15,810 nucleotides of DNA from Methanomassiliicoccaceae archaeon (GCA_031260545.1 JAIRJQ010000124.1:1-15810); one strand, 5' to 3'. Numbered from the stretch's first letter, positions 5,752 to 12,842 are shown. Numbers and translations: made by a program. Notes: generated by a model not told the origin, from the sequence alone.

Positions 5752-8025
5752 TCATTTTTTCGCGGACGCCCTCTTCTTGGGGGCGTCGCCTTTCCCGGGG
5801 CATTCCATGTTTATGCATTCGGTCCTGTTGCCGGTCGATACTATCGGGGAGTCGCAATACTCGCATTTGTCGTCCGTTGCCGTTATCGTGCCGGTCGGTC
5901 GCAGAGGGTACGTGCGGTCGCATTGCGGCCATCCGGAACAGCCGGCGAACCTTTTCCCGGCTTTAGAGTACATTACCCGTATACGGCCTCCGCAGGAGGG
6001 GCATTCGCCTATATCGCTCTTGGATGTGTTGCTCTCGCACTTCGGATCGATGCAGAGGGTCTGAGGCGGCGATCCTTTCCTTATTGTTTTCAATTTCGGA
6101 AGACCGCAGACGTCGCATGTCTCTTCCGTGGTCTGGATCATCGCCCCTCTCGGGAGAGGGTAAGCGCGTGCGCATTCCGGATATCCGTCGCATCCTATGA
6201 AATTCCCGTTCTTTGAACGTTTTATCGACATTGTGTTCTTGCATGCCGGGCATATGCCGATGTGCTGCTGCTCTCTCAGCGCAGAGCGTATCTCACCACC
6301 CAGTTCAGTACCTTCGCCGTTTATCTTTTCCGCGACGATGTGAAGCATATTCTGCGATTCTTCGACCACGGCGTTCAAGGTGCGTTCGCCGACGCTTATC
6401 TTGAGCATATCATCCTCGAGCTTTGCCGTCATGGCAGGTTCCGTTATGCCGCCGCCGTGCTTCTCCAGCGAACGGGTCATCGCGATGCCCACCGGCGTCG
6501 GGATAAGGTAATTCCCCTGAACATAATTCCTTGAGAACAGTTTTCCGATGATGTCGTGCCTTGTGCTCTTCGTCCCCAGGTTCAGTCTGTCCATCTCCTG
6601 TATCAAAGAGCCCTGATTGTATCTGAACGGAGGTTTTGTCTGCGATCCGTCTTGTGTGAGAGACCTTACATCGACCTCGGAACCGACGGTGAGTTTCGGG
6701 ATCTGGGTCTCTGTCATCGTTATGTATTTCGAATAATATTTCTTCCATCCCTCTTTTTTCAGGATGTACCCGGATGCGGTGAACTGTTCACCGTTCAGAT
6801 CGATGCCGCACTTCGTGATCTCCGCTTCCGCGTTCGGTGCGAGCGTCGCCAAGAACCGTCTTACAATGAGCTCATACAGCTTCCACTTGTCCCCTTTCAT
6901 TTTGTCGGGCGTGGCTGATGCCGTAGGGTATATCGGAGGATGGTCCGTCGTTCTTCTCTTTCCTCTGGAAGGAATGATCTGCTGTTGTGCCAGCACTTCT
7001 TTTACCTCTTCCGAAAGACCGGAATCCTTCAGTTTTTCGAGAACTCCTCTCAGGCTCAGGCTCTTCGGATATTCGGTGTTCTCCGTTCTCGGATACGATA
7101 TGTAACCGCTTGTGTAAAGGTCCTCGGCCAACTTCATCGTGACCGCGGGAGGTATGCCTATCTTGTTCGCCTCGACCTGCATCGCGGTGGTGTCGAACGG
7201 AGGCGGCCTGTACTCCTCCTTCATAGAAACGTCATAAGAAATTATCGTGCCCTTCTTCACTTCTTTGCATTTTCTCAATGCCTCGTCAGCTTTCTCCTTC
7301 TCCCAGAACGGGTTATCGTTGTGCTCCCCTTTGAAAGCCAGTATCCCGAATTTAGCGTTAATGGTCCAGTAAGGAACGGGAATGAATTTTTCTATCTCCT
7401 CATTGCGGTCCACTAAAAGTTTTAACGTCGGACTTTGAACCCTGCCCACGGATAAGAAATTCTTCCCCACCTGCCCTGACGATAATGATACGGACCTTGT
7501 GAGAACGGCCCCCCATGTCAGGTCAATGATCTGTCTTGCTTCCGCAGCATCCGACAAACGCACATCGGGTTCCGCGAGCGTTGCGAATGCGTTCTCGACC
7601 TCACTTTTCGTGAGAGCGCTGAACTTCGCCCTTTTCACTTTTTTCATATCGGCCCCGGCCGCGCGTACGGTCTCCATTCCTATGAGCTCTCCCTCGCGGT
7701 CATAGTCGGTCGCGATGATCACCTCATCGGACTCCTTGGAAAGGTTGTGTATCGCGTCAAGCGTATTCTTTGCGCGCACCGTCTTCACATGCGGCGCGTA
7801 CACCAATTCAACGGGAGAACTGCCGCTCCAATCGTTATACTCCTCAGGATAGTCCAGTTCAAGGATATGCCCGCGAAGACTTATCACATCATATTCGCCG
7901 TCGGCGTTGCTGAAAGAAATTATACCGGCACCGCCGACCGTTCCCGCCTTTGCCTTCCCGTCGGAGAGTATCGTAGAGATCCTGCGGGCGGCGTTCGCCT
8001 TCTCAGTGATTACAAGCTTTCTCAT
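5752..8025 (-). CDS. topA: DNA topoisomerase I (type IA) with four zinc ribbons
   Basis: Relaxes negatively supercoiled DNA by single-strand cleavage and passage. The 757-residue protein has an N-terminal TOPRIM domain (VITEKANAA with Glu8; ATDYDREGE with D107, D109 and E112), the clamp domains, and active-site Tyr311 in SGYISYPRTEN. The GRVQSPT motif (194-200) and THPP-like TDHPPI (360-365) are intact. The C-terminus has four four-cysteine ribbons: C592/595/612/618, C637/640/658/663, C675/678/696/702 and C721/724/737/742. Ribbons 1-2 and 3-4 look like a tandem duplication. The tail KKRASAKK is basic. ATG 8025 has no ribosome binding site, but a TATA box lies 27 bases upstream, so the mRNA is probably leaderless. 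The gene abuts the convergent gene at its 3' end with zero spacing. No helicase domain is present, so it is not a reverse gyrase. Confidence 0.97.
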   Translation of the reverse strand: MRKLVITEKANAARRISTILSDGKAKAGTVGGAGIISFSNADGEYDVISLRGHILELDYPEEYNDWSGSSPVELVYAPHVKTVRAKNTLDAIHNLSKESDEVIIATDYDREGELIGMETVRAAGADMKKVKRAKFSALTKSEVENAFATLAEPDVRLSDAAEARQIIDLTWGAVLTRSVSLSSGQVGKNFLSVGRVQSPTLKLLVDRNEEIEKFIPVPYWTINAKFGILAFKGEHNDNPFWEKEKADEALRKCKEVKKGTIISYDVSMKEEYRPPPFDTTAMQVEANKIGIPPAVTMKLAEDLYTSGYISYPRTENTEYPKSLSLRGVLEKLKDSGLSEEVKEVLAQQQIIPSRGKRRTTDHPPIYPTASATPDKMKGDKWKLYELIVRRFLATLAPNAEAEITKCGIDLNGEQFTASGYILKKEGWKKYYSKYITMTETQIPKLTVGSEVDVRSLTQDGSQTKPPFRYNQGSLIQEMDRLNLGTKSTRHDIIGKLFSRNYVQGNYLIPTPVGIAMTRSLEKHGGGITEPAMTAKLEDDMLKISVGERTLNAVVEESQNMLHIVAEKINGEGTELGGEIRSALREQQHIGICPACKNTMSIKRSKNGNFIGCDGYPECARAYPLPRGAMIQTTEETCDVCGLPKLKTIRKGSPPQTLCIDPKCESNTSKSDIGECPSCGGRIRVMYSKAGKRFAGCSGWPQCDRTYPLRPTGTITATDDKCEYCDSPIVSTGNRTECINMECPGKGDAPKKRASAKK
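5755..5760 (+). terminator. U-tract directly after the COG0523-partner stop
   Basis: Six T residues start 4 bases after the stop codon of the plus-strand gene and lie inside the end of topA, where they encode Lys-Lys on the minus strand. Archaeal polymerases can terminate on U-tracts alone, so this is a candidate terminator placed within the convergent gene. Confidence 0.4.
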
Positions 8026-8047
8026 TCAGGGGTCTCGAAGTCCTAAT

Positions 8048-8056
8048 TATTATAAA
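8048..8056 (-). promoter_or_regulatory. TATA box of topA (leaderless)
   Basis: On the minus strand TTTATAATA is centred 27 bases before the topA ATG, so transcription is expected to begin at or next to the start codon. The stretch between them has no purine-rich ribosome binding site. Confidence 0.55.
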
Positions 8057-8087
8057 GAATTGTCGAACACCTTCACCGAAATGCACG

Positions 8088-8528
8088 TTAATGTCTGTGG
8101 CCGATGTGGTGCATATTCCCTGTGGTCGGCGATACCATCGTCAGTTTTCCGCGGAGAACGCCTTTCACCGATGTTATCTCGTCAGTGAGTTTCTTCAGGT
8201 CGCCGAGCTCGCCGTTCACCAGAAGCATCTCCATGCATCGGTCGTGATCAAGATGTACGTGTACCGTAGTGCTTATGCTGTGGCCATGGTCATGCTGCAG
8301 ATTCATCAATTTCTCCTTGACGCCGGTGACCGTGTGATCGTATGTCATCACAATGACACCGACCATATATTGTTTGGGGTTCTTCCATTCGTTCTCGGCC
8401 AAAGCGTTACGAACAAGATCCCTTATAGCTTCGGATCGGCTGACATATCCCTTCTTCATTATAACTTCATCAAATTCCTTCAGCAGTTCAGGCTCAAGGG
8501 ATACGCCTATGCGTGTCACTCCGTCCAT
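8088..8528 (-). CDS. nikR: Nickel-responsive transcriptional regulator NikR
   Basis: A ribbon-helix-helix repressor with a C-terminal ACT-like nickel-sensing domain. Residues 1-45 hold the DNA-binding arm and helices (TRIGVSLEPELLKEFD, then YVSRSEAIRDLVRNAL, a NikR hallmark). The nickel site is intact: H79 in LQHDHGH, H90 and H92 in VHVH, and C98 in HDRC, equivalent to H76, H87, H89 and C95 of the Escherichia coli protein. The C-terminus ends with extra histidines (MHHIGHRH). The frame could start at 8549, but ATG 8528 fits better: it gives the usual short N-terminus, and a TATA-like GAATAATATC is centred 27 bases upstream, consistent with a leaderless mRNA as in topA. No nickel transporter genes are adjacent. 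Candidate operator half-sites lie in the divergent spacer. Confidence 0.95.
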   Translation of the reverse strand: MDGVTRIGVSLEPELLKEFDEVIMKKGYVSRSEAIRDLVRNALAENEWKNPKQYMVGVIVMTYDHTVTGVKEKLMNLQHDHGHSISTTVHVHLDHDRCMEMLLVNGELGDLKKLTDEITSVKGVLRGKLTMVSPTTGNMHHIGHRH

Positions 8529-8550
8529 GCTCACGTAATACGGAAGCATA

Positions 8551-8560
8551 GATATTATTC
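8551..8560 (-). promoter_or_regulatory. TATA-like box of nikR
   Basis: On the minus strand GAATAATATC is centred about 27 bases before ATG 8528. It is the best-placed TATA candidate and is the reason for choosing the shorter NikR start. Confidence 0.4.
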
Positions 8561-8570
8561 TATCACCCGA

Positions 8571-8631
8571 ATTATCGTTCCGATGTGCCGATAATAGGAT
8601 ACGATGATAAATTATAGGTGCACGCGATAAT
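8571..8631. promoter_or_regulatory. Three CGATAAT half-sites in the nikR divergent spacer
   Basis: ATTATCG at 8571-8577 and CGATAAT at 8589-8595 form a perfect inverted repeat with 11 bases between them, and a third CGATAAT follows at 8625-8631. The copies surround the nikR promoter and the promoter of the divergent gene. This arrangement would suit an operator for NikR autoregulation, but the motif does not match the known GTATGA-type enterobacterial site. Confidence 0.35.
8608..8616 (+). promoter_or_regulatory. TATA-like box of the Asn-synthetase-like gene
   Basis: AAAATTATA-like sequence (TAAATTATA) is centred 27-28 bases before GTG 8640, consistent with a leaderless mRNA starting at that GTG. 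It lies between the second and third CGATAAT copies. Confidence 0.35.
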
Positions 8632-8639
8632 TGTTCTTT

Positions 8640-9371
8640 GTGAGGGACGATCTCGTCAATGAACTGATATCTTCTCTTGATTCGCCGATAAAGGAAGCGG
8701 TCATCGGGAAAAAGGCAGCGATAGCATTCTCCGGAGGGCTGGACAGCGGGATAGTTGCTCTTTTGAGCAAAAGATACGCAGACGTAACGTTATACACGGT
8801 CGGTGTGAAGGATGCGTACGACGTCAAAGCGGGGGAGGAGATGTCCGCCGTATTGGAAATGCCCTGGAAACACATCGAGATCGATGAGAAGATACTTGAA
8901 ATAGAACTTCCACGGATGATCAGGATCACCGGAACGGTGAACCCGATAACGCTGTCATTCGAGGTGCCGTTATATTTCGTTCTTAAGCTGTCCGAAGAGA
9001 GCGTCGTGCTCGGAGGACAGGGAGCGGATGAATTATTTTTGGGATATTCAAAGTACATAGGCCTAGATGAAGAGCAGTTCGAGGCAGTTCTGAAGGAGGA
9101 CATGGCGAGGCTCATGAACGTCACGCTGAACCATGAACGCGCGGTCGCTGAAGAATTCAAAAAGACGCTCGTCCATCCGTACCTTAACGAAAAAGTTGTC
9201 AGCCTTGTTGAACGCATGGGAATATCAGGCGTGTCCGTGGGTGATGTGCGCAAACCTTTGCTGCGTGATGCGGCCATGATGCTGGGATATCCGGAACTCG
9301 CTGAAAAGCCGAAGAAATCCGCACAATACGGTTCGGGAACGATGGTCGTCCTGAGGTCCATGGCCAAGTGA
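8640..9371 (+). CDS. Stand-alone asparagine-synthetase-like ATP-pyrophosphatase domain protein
   Basis: A 243-residue protein matches only the synthetase half of AsnB. The PP-loop AFSGGLDSGIVALL (signature SGGLDS at 31-36) binds ATP pyrophosphate, and VLGGQGADELFLGYSKY (about 124-140) corresponds to the AsnB 'SGDGADELFGGY' segment. The N-terminal glutaminase domain of true asparagine synthetase B, with its Cys1 nucleophile, is missing, and no separate glutaminase lies nearby. It may adenylate a carboxylate or another acceptor and use free ammonia; the substrate is unknown. GTG 8640 fits the TATA spacing; a TTG at 8631 would add three residues. It is divergent from nikR and 52 bases ahead of the next gene without an obvious promoter between them, so it may lead the run to 12370. 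Domain assignment is secure, function is not. Confidence 0.8.
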   Translation: MRDDLVNELISSLDSPIKEAVIGKKAAIAFSGGLDSGIVALLSKRYADVTLYTVGVKDAYDVKAGEEMSAVLEMPWKHIEIDEKILEIELPRMIRITGTVNPITLSFEVPLYFVLKLSEESVVLGGQGADELFLGYSKYIGLDEEQFEAVLKEDMARLMNVTLNHERAVAEEFKKTLVHPYLNEKVVSLVERMGISGVSVGDVRKPLLRDAAMMLGYPELAEKPKKSAQYGSGTMVVLRSMAK

Positions 9372-9423
9372 AAAGGGACATCAGTAAGGGAAATGATCCT
9401 TCAGATCTCAAAAGAGGTGCAAA

Positions 9424-9957
9424 ATGAAGAGAAAGCTCCGTAAGATGCTCGGCAGCTGGGACGCAGAGTGCACGCAGTCGCTTGTGAAACTCATTGATAC
9501 GCAGAGCAAACGCACAATATGCAGATGGTGCATCGATTACGCCGAGTTTGCGATATTACCGATATTCGAGGAACGCTGCCCCGGGGACGGAAGGCCGCGC
9601 ATGGCGCTGAACGCTGCGAACAGATATCTCGAAGGCAAAGTAAGATTTCAGGAAGTGAAAGATATCATATTGAACGAATGCCACGCAGCCGCCCGGGAAC
9701 TCGAGGGCGACCCGGCGGCGCAGGCGGCGGCGCGTGCGATAGGACAAGCTTCGGCATCGGTGCACACACTGTCGCATTCCGTTGCTCTGTACTTCTACGG
9801 GGCGGCCGCGGTGGCGTACAGCACGCTGGGATGCGATGCGGGGGCTGATGAATATGAAAGGATGGCCGAAGAGGAATGTGCAAGAATGGAGGCCGCGCTG
9901 CGCTCTGTCGCGGTCCCGGATGAAAAGGATCCAGCAAAGATAAAATGGGGATGCTGA
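9424..9957 (+). CDS. Imm5-like putative immunity protein
   Basis: A 177-residue, largely helical protein resembles the bacterial family annotated as putative immunity protein (Imm5-like). Features I recognise are LIDTQSKRTICRWCIDYAE (about 23-41), PGDGRPRMALNAANRYLEG (53-71), the Ala-rich CHAAARELEGDPAAQAAARAIG region, HTLSHSVALYFYGAAAVAYS, and a C-terminal DEKDPAKIKWGC. The GAGGTG ribosome binding site at 9412-9417 supports ATG 9424. Such proteins are thought to neutralise polymorphic toxins, but no toxin gene is near. Its neighbours here are RNA-processing, folate and DNA-repair genes, which suggests a different or domesticated role. The internal Ala-coding stretch (9700-9740) is much richer in G+C than the surrounding genes, which could indicate horizontal acquisition. 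It has no signal peptide or membrane segment. Confidence 0.7.
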   Translation: MKRKLRKMLGSWDAECTQSLVKLIDTQSKRTICRWCIDYAEFAILPIFEERCPGDGRPRMALNAANRYLEGKVRFQEVKDIILNECHAAARELEGDPAAQAAARAIGQASASVHTLSHSVALYFYGAAAVAYSTLGCDAGADEYERMAEEECARMEAALRSVAVPDEKDPAKIKWGC

Positions 9958-9958
9958 T

Positions 9959-10486
9959 ATGCTGAAACGCATATTCATTGCAATTAATTTCAACAGCGAC
10001 ACGCGCTCACGGTTACTCTCATTACGCGACGGGATACGTTCAAATTCAAAACGAGGATCATTCACTCAGCCGAACAACATCCATCTTACGCTGATATTCA
10101 TAGGCGAAAGCAGCGAAGCGCAGATATCCCTCGTAAAAGCGGCAATGGACAAAATTAGTTTTAAACAGTTCACAATAACAATGGATCGCACAGGATATTT
10201 CAAACGCGGTAGCGGAAGCCTGTGGTGGGCCGGAGTTCAGGAAAATGATGAACTATCTGCGCTGCACCATGATCTGGCGAGCAGATTGGTATCCGTAGGT
10301 TTCAGCATCGAAGGGCGCAGATACAGCCCGCATATAACGTTAGGGCGCGATGTGATATGCAATAACGGGCCGCAAAGCACAGAACCGTTCAGTGAGACCG
10401 TATCATCAATAGAACTGATGATCTCTGAACGTATCAACGAAAAACTCAAATATACGGCGATACACACAAAAAGAGCGGAGCCATGA
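9959..10486 (+). CDS. thpR: RNA 2',3'-cyclic phosphodiesterase (2'-5' RNA ligase family)
   Basis: A member of the 2H phosphoesterase superfamily that opens 2',3'-cyclic phosphate RNA ends; the family was first described as 2'-5' RNA ligase. Both catalytic HxTx motifs are present and correctly spaced: His42-Leu-Thr44 (IHLTLIFIGE) and His125-Ile-Thr127 (SPHITLGR). The N-terminus KRIFIAINF and the total length of 175 residues are typical. The ATG follows the preceding stop by one base (TGATATG), so translation is probably coupled with the Imm5-like gene. In archaea the enzyme is usually linked to tRNA splicing-end processing, but its exact physiological substrate is unresolved. Confidence 0.92.
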   Translation: MLKRIFIAINFNSDTRSRLLSLRDGIRSNSKRGSFTQPNNIHLTLIFIGESSEAQISLVKAAMDKISFKQFTITMDRTGYFKRGSGSLWWAGVQENDELSALHHDLASRLVSVGFSIEGRRYSPHITLGRDVICNNGPQSTEPFSETVSSIELMISERINEKLKYTAIHTKRAEP

Positions 10487-10511
10487 GCATGAGGGTCAAA
10501 AGTGATATAAT

Positions 10512-11735
10512 ATGAATTTCAGCGAATGGGTGTACGGTCTCGGAATGAACAGGATGCGTTTCGGTCTCGACAATATCACAGAATTGCTGAGAAGATTGGG
10601 GGATCCGCAGAAAAGGTTCAAGACCGTACACGTTGCCGGTTCCGACGGAAAAGGGTCGACGTCCGCAATGATCTATTCCATACTTCTGAAAGCGAACATA
10701 AAGGCCGGATTGTATACATCACCGCATCTGATGAGATTCAACGAAAGGATATCCGTCTGCGGAGAAGATATCGAAGATGACGAACTGGCACACCTTATGG
10801 GGATCGTGAGACCGGTCGTCGATCAGATGTTATCGGAAGGGACGGACTGCACTTTCTTTGAAGTGACAACAGCATTGGCGTTCCTGCATTTCTCACTGAA
10901 AGGCGTAAAATATGCGGTATTGGAGACCGGCCTGGGCGGAAGGCTGGACGCCACGAACACAGTGATACCTGAGGTCACGGCGATAACGAACATCAGTCTT
11001 GAACATACTGATATACTCGGTGACACGGTAGAAAAGATAGCATTTGAGAAGGCTGGCATAATCAAGAACGGCGTACCGGTAATAACGGCCAACGTAGGAA
11101 GCACACTAGATGTGATAAAACGCGTCGCCGCCGAGAAAGGGGCGGAGCTGATAGCCGTGGACAGGAACGATGTGAAAATAATATCATTCACCGGCGGTTT
11201 CGTAAAAATGGAATATTCAGGTAATGAATACGACGTAGGGATACCGGGAAGCTGTCAGGCGGAGAACGCCGCGGTCGCGGCAGAATGCGTCATGCATCTG
11301 AGAACAGACGTGTCAGGGTATATCAAAAAAGGATTGAAAGAAGTGATATGGCACGGAAGGATGGAGCATTTCCCCGACGAGAATATAATAATAGACGTTT
11401 CACACACTGCCGCCGGCGCGGAAAGGCTCGCAGGGGATGTGATGGAAACATATGGAAAAGTGACGCTCGTGCTGGGGATGTTCATCGACAAGGATGCGGA
11501 CCAGATATGCAGATCATTATCAAAGATATCGTCAAACATCGTAATAACCGCGCCGAGCTCCGAAAGGGCGATGCCTCCCGAGAGGCTGGCGGAAATAATG
11601 AAAAAATATTCCTGTGATGTTTCGGTGAAAGAGGATCTGAGAGAGGCCATAGACTCCGTCAGAGGAAAAGGGACGGTACTGATAACCGGATCGTTGCACA
11701 TGGCAGGGGAGGCGATGTCATATCTGAGAAAATGA
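10512..11735 (+). CDS. folC: Folylpolyglutamate/dihydrofolate synthase family ligase
   Basis: A Mur-ligase superfamily enzyme of the FolC branch, which adds glutamate to pteroate or folate cofactors with ATP. The 407-residue protein has the P-loop HVAGSDGKGSTSAM (40-53; canonical FolC has AGTNGKGS), the FolC signature LYTSPHLMRFNERI (67-80), the LETGLGGRLDATN motif, EKAGIIKNGVPV, and the C-terminal DVSHTAAGAERL in the glutamate-ligase domain. It starts 25 bases after thpR and overlaps the following nth by ATGA, so it belongs to the same transcript. Methanogens mostly use methanopterin-type carriers, so the physiological substrate could be folate or another pterin. Assignment to the FolC family is secure; whether it is bifunctional (dihydrofolate synthase too) cannot be read from the sequence. 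Confidence 0.92.
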   Translation: MNFSEWVYGLGMNRMRFGLDNITELLRRLGDPQKRFKTVHVAGSDGKGSTSAMIYSILLKANIKAGLYTSPHLMRFNERISVCGEDIEDDELAHLMGIVRPVVDQMLSEGTDCTFFEVTTALAFLHFSLKGVKYAVLETGLGGRLDATNTVIPEVTAITNISLEHTDILGDTVEKIAFEKAGIIKNGVPVITANVGSTLDVIKRVAAEKGAELIAVDRNDVKIISFTGGFVKMEYSGNEYDVGIPGSCQAENAAVAAECVMHLRTDVSGYIKKGLKEVIWHGRMEHFPDENIIIDVSHTAAGAERLAGDVMETYGKVTLVLGMFIDKDADQICRSLSKISSNIVITAPSSERAMPPERLAEIMKKYSCDVSVKEDLREAIDSVRGKGTVLITGSLHMAGEAMSYLRK

Positions 11736-12370
11736 CCGTTATCCTGGACCGTCTGTCAAAAGAGTACGGCCGCGGAGCATATCCCGGACGGTCGTCCGAG
11801 GGTCTGTCGCCGGAATGGGACCCGTCGCCGTTCCATGTTCTGATCGCTACGATACTTTCACAAAGGACAAAGGACAACAACACCAGGAAGGCATCGGACG
11901 CACTGTTCGGAAGGTTCGATTCCGTTGATGCGATAGCGAACGCGGATATCAACGAAATAGCGGAACTGATAAGGCCGTCGGGTTTCCCGAATCAGAAGGG
12001 AAGGGCGCTGATCGACGTCTGTAGAACGTTAATAGAAAATTATGATTCACAGGTGCCGTCGGACATCGGCGAATTGCTGAAATTACCGATGGTAGGCCGG
12101 AAGACAGCAAATTGCGTCCGATCCTATGCGTTCGGCATACAGGCGATATGTGTCGACACGCATGTCCACAGAATAGCGAATATGATCGGCCTCGTAAGAA
12201 CAAAGAACCCGGATGAAACGGAATTTGAACTTATGAAAATAACACCGGAGGAAAGATGGTCCGACGTGAACCGTTACATCGTAAGGCACGGGCAGCTTGT
12301 CTGCATACCGAATCATCCGAAATGTGAAAGATGTAAGATCGCGGACCTGTGCGGCAGCAGTTCCGTATGA
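11732..12370 (+). CDS. nth: Endonuclease III (DNA glycosylase/AP lyase)
   Basis: Removes oxidised pyrimidines and cleaves abasic sites in base-excision repair. The 212-residue protein carries all family marks: ILSQRTKDNN in the helical core, helix-hairpin-helix LPMVGRKTANCV with catalytic Lys124, catalytic Asp142 in CVDTHVHRI, and the C-terminal [4Fe-4S] loop with C191, C198, C201 and C207 (C-x6-C-x2-C-x5-C). The residue spacing matches E. coli Nth with a shift of four. Start ATG 11732 overlaps the folC stop as ATGA, which indicates translational coupling. The gene closes the run that begins at 8640. A T-run (TATATTTTTT) about 35 bases after the stop could end the transcript. Confidence 0.97.
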   Translation: MTVILDRLSKEYGRGAYPGRSSEGLSPEWDPSPFHVLIATILSQRTKDNNTRKASDALFGRFDSVDAIANADINEIAELIRPSGFPNQKGRALIDVCRTLIENYDSQVPSDIGELLKLPMVGRKTANCVRSYAFGIQAICVDTHVHRIANMIGLVRTKNPDETEFELMKITPEERWSDVNRYIVRHGQLVCIPNHPKCERCKIADLCGSSSV

Positions 12371-12403
12371 TGCCCTCATCCACGATCGAACCCGGAACGC
12401 AGT

Positions 12404-12433
12404 ATATTTTTTAACGCTCTTGAATAAATATTG
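12404..12433 (+). promoter_or_regulatory. T-run and TATA-like boxes between nth and the small membrane gene
   Basis: TATATTTTTT near 12403-12412 may terminate the nth transcript. AATAAATATT around 12423-12432 is a TATA candidate for the downstream gene, giving a leader of about 60 bases. The spacer 12371-12517 holds no ORF; TTATC and GATAA at 12468-12472 and 12480-12484 form a short inverted repeat of doubtful meaning. Confidence 0.3.
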
Positions 12434-12517
12434 TGAACAGCATGTGTCATAAGATGCCACTATCCCGTTATCACGCGAAGATAATGAGAACGGCATAATT
12501 AAAAAGAGAAGATCGCC

Positions 12518-12769
12518 ATGAAAGGAAAATATCGTTACATATCTTTGCTCACGCTGTCGGTGCTTCTTGCGGCATCATTCGCCCTGGTAACACTCGGCGG
12601 TATGGCAGATGATCCGCAGGGGTGCGAAGAAGGAACGCTGGGTCTCTTTGAGAATATCAACACAAAGGGAGATGAGGACTTTGAATTGGATATGAACCTG
12701 TTCGTAGGTGTTGTCATAGCACTCATAATAGCCATAGGGGGCACCGCATACTTCACGTTGAAGAAATAA
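12518..12769 (+). CDS. Small two-helix membrane or secreted protein, unknown
   Basis: An 83-residue protein has a basic N-terminus (MKGKYRY), a first hydrophobic segment at about 8-28 (ISLLTLSVLLAASFALVTLGG) that reads as a signal peptide or membrane anchor, an acidic linker of about 30 residues with one Cys (DDPQGCEEG ... DEDFELD), and a second membrane helix at about 60-79 ending in LKK. The most likely topology is a hairpin with the acidic loop outside. I recognise no family. A GAAGATCGCC stretch precedes the ATG. It is flanked by its own promoter region and a clear hairpin terminator, so it is probably expressed alone. Codon use matches its neighbours. Confidence 0.72.
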   Translation: MKGKYRYISLLTLSVLLAASFALVTLGGMADDPQGCEEGTLGLFENINTKGDEDFELDMNLFVGVVIALIIAIGGTAYFTLKK

Positions 12770-12787
12770 CGGTCAAATAAAACATAA

Positions 12788-12820
12788 GAGGGGCATATTC
12801 CCTCAGCTTTTCTTATTTTT
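12788..12820 (+). terminator. Hairpin plus U-tract terminator
   Basis: GAGGG at 12788-12792 pairs with CCCTC at 12800-12804 across a 7-base loop, followed by the T-rich AGCTTTTCTTATTTTT. It lies 19 bases after the stop of the small membrane protein gene and separates it from hypA. Confidence 0.65.
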
Positions 12821-12842
12821 CGGTCCGATCCGTGTGCAAACG

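Noticed and set aside
5923..6534. Overlapping plus-strand ORFs inside topA
   Set aside because: They are antisense to the cysteine-conserved zinc-ribbon region of TopA, lack start signals, and are explained by the real gene.
8612..9367. 251-codon minus-strand ORF almost exactly opposite the Asn-synthetase-like gene
   Set aside because: The plus strand carries SGGLDS and GADELF motifs in frame; the minus reading has Ser-rich filler with no domain. It also overlaps the promoter region of both genes.
12371..12420. GGTTCGATC-like T-loop on the minus strand after nth, suggesting a tRNA
   Set aside because: The flanking bases do not form a T-arm stem, and no matching anticodon arm or acceptor stem can be drawn.
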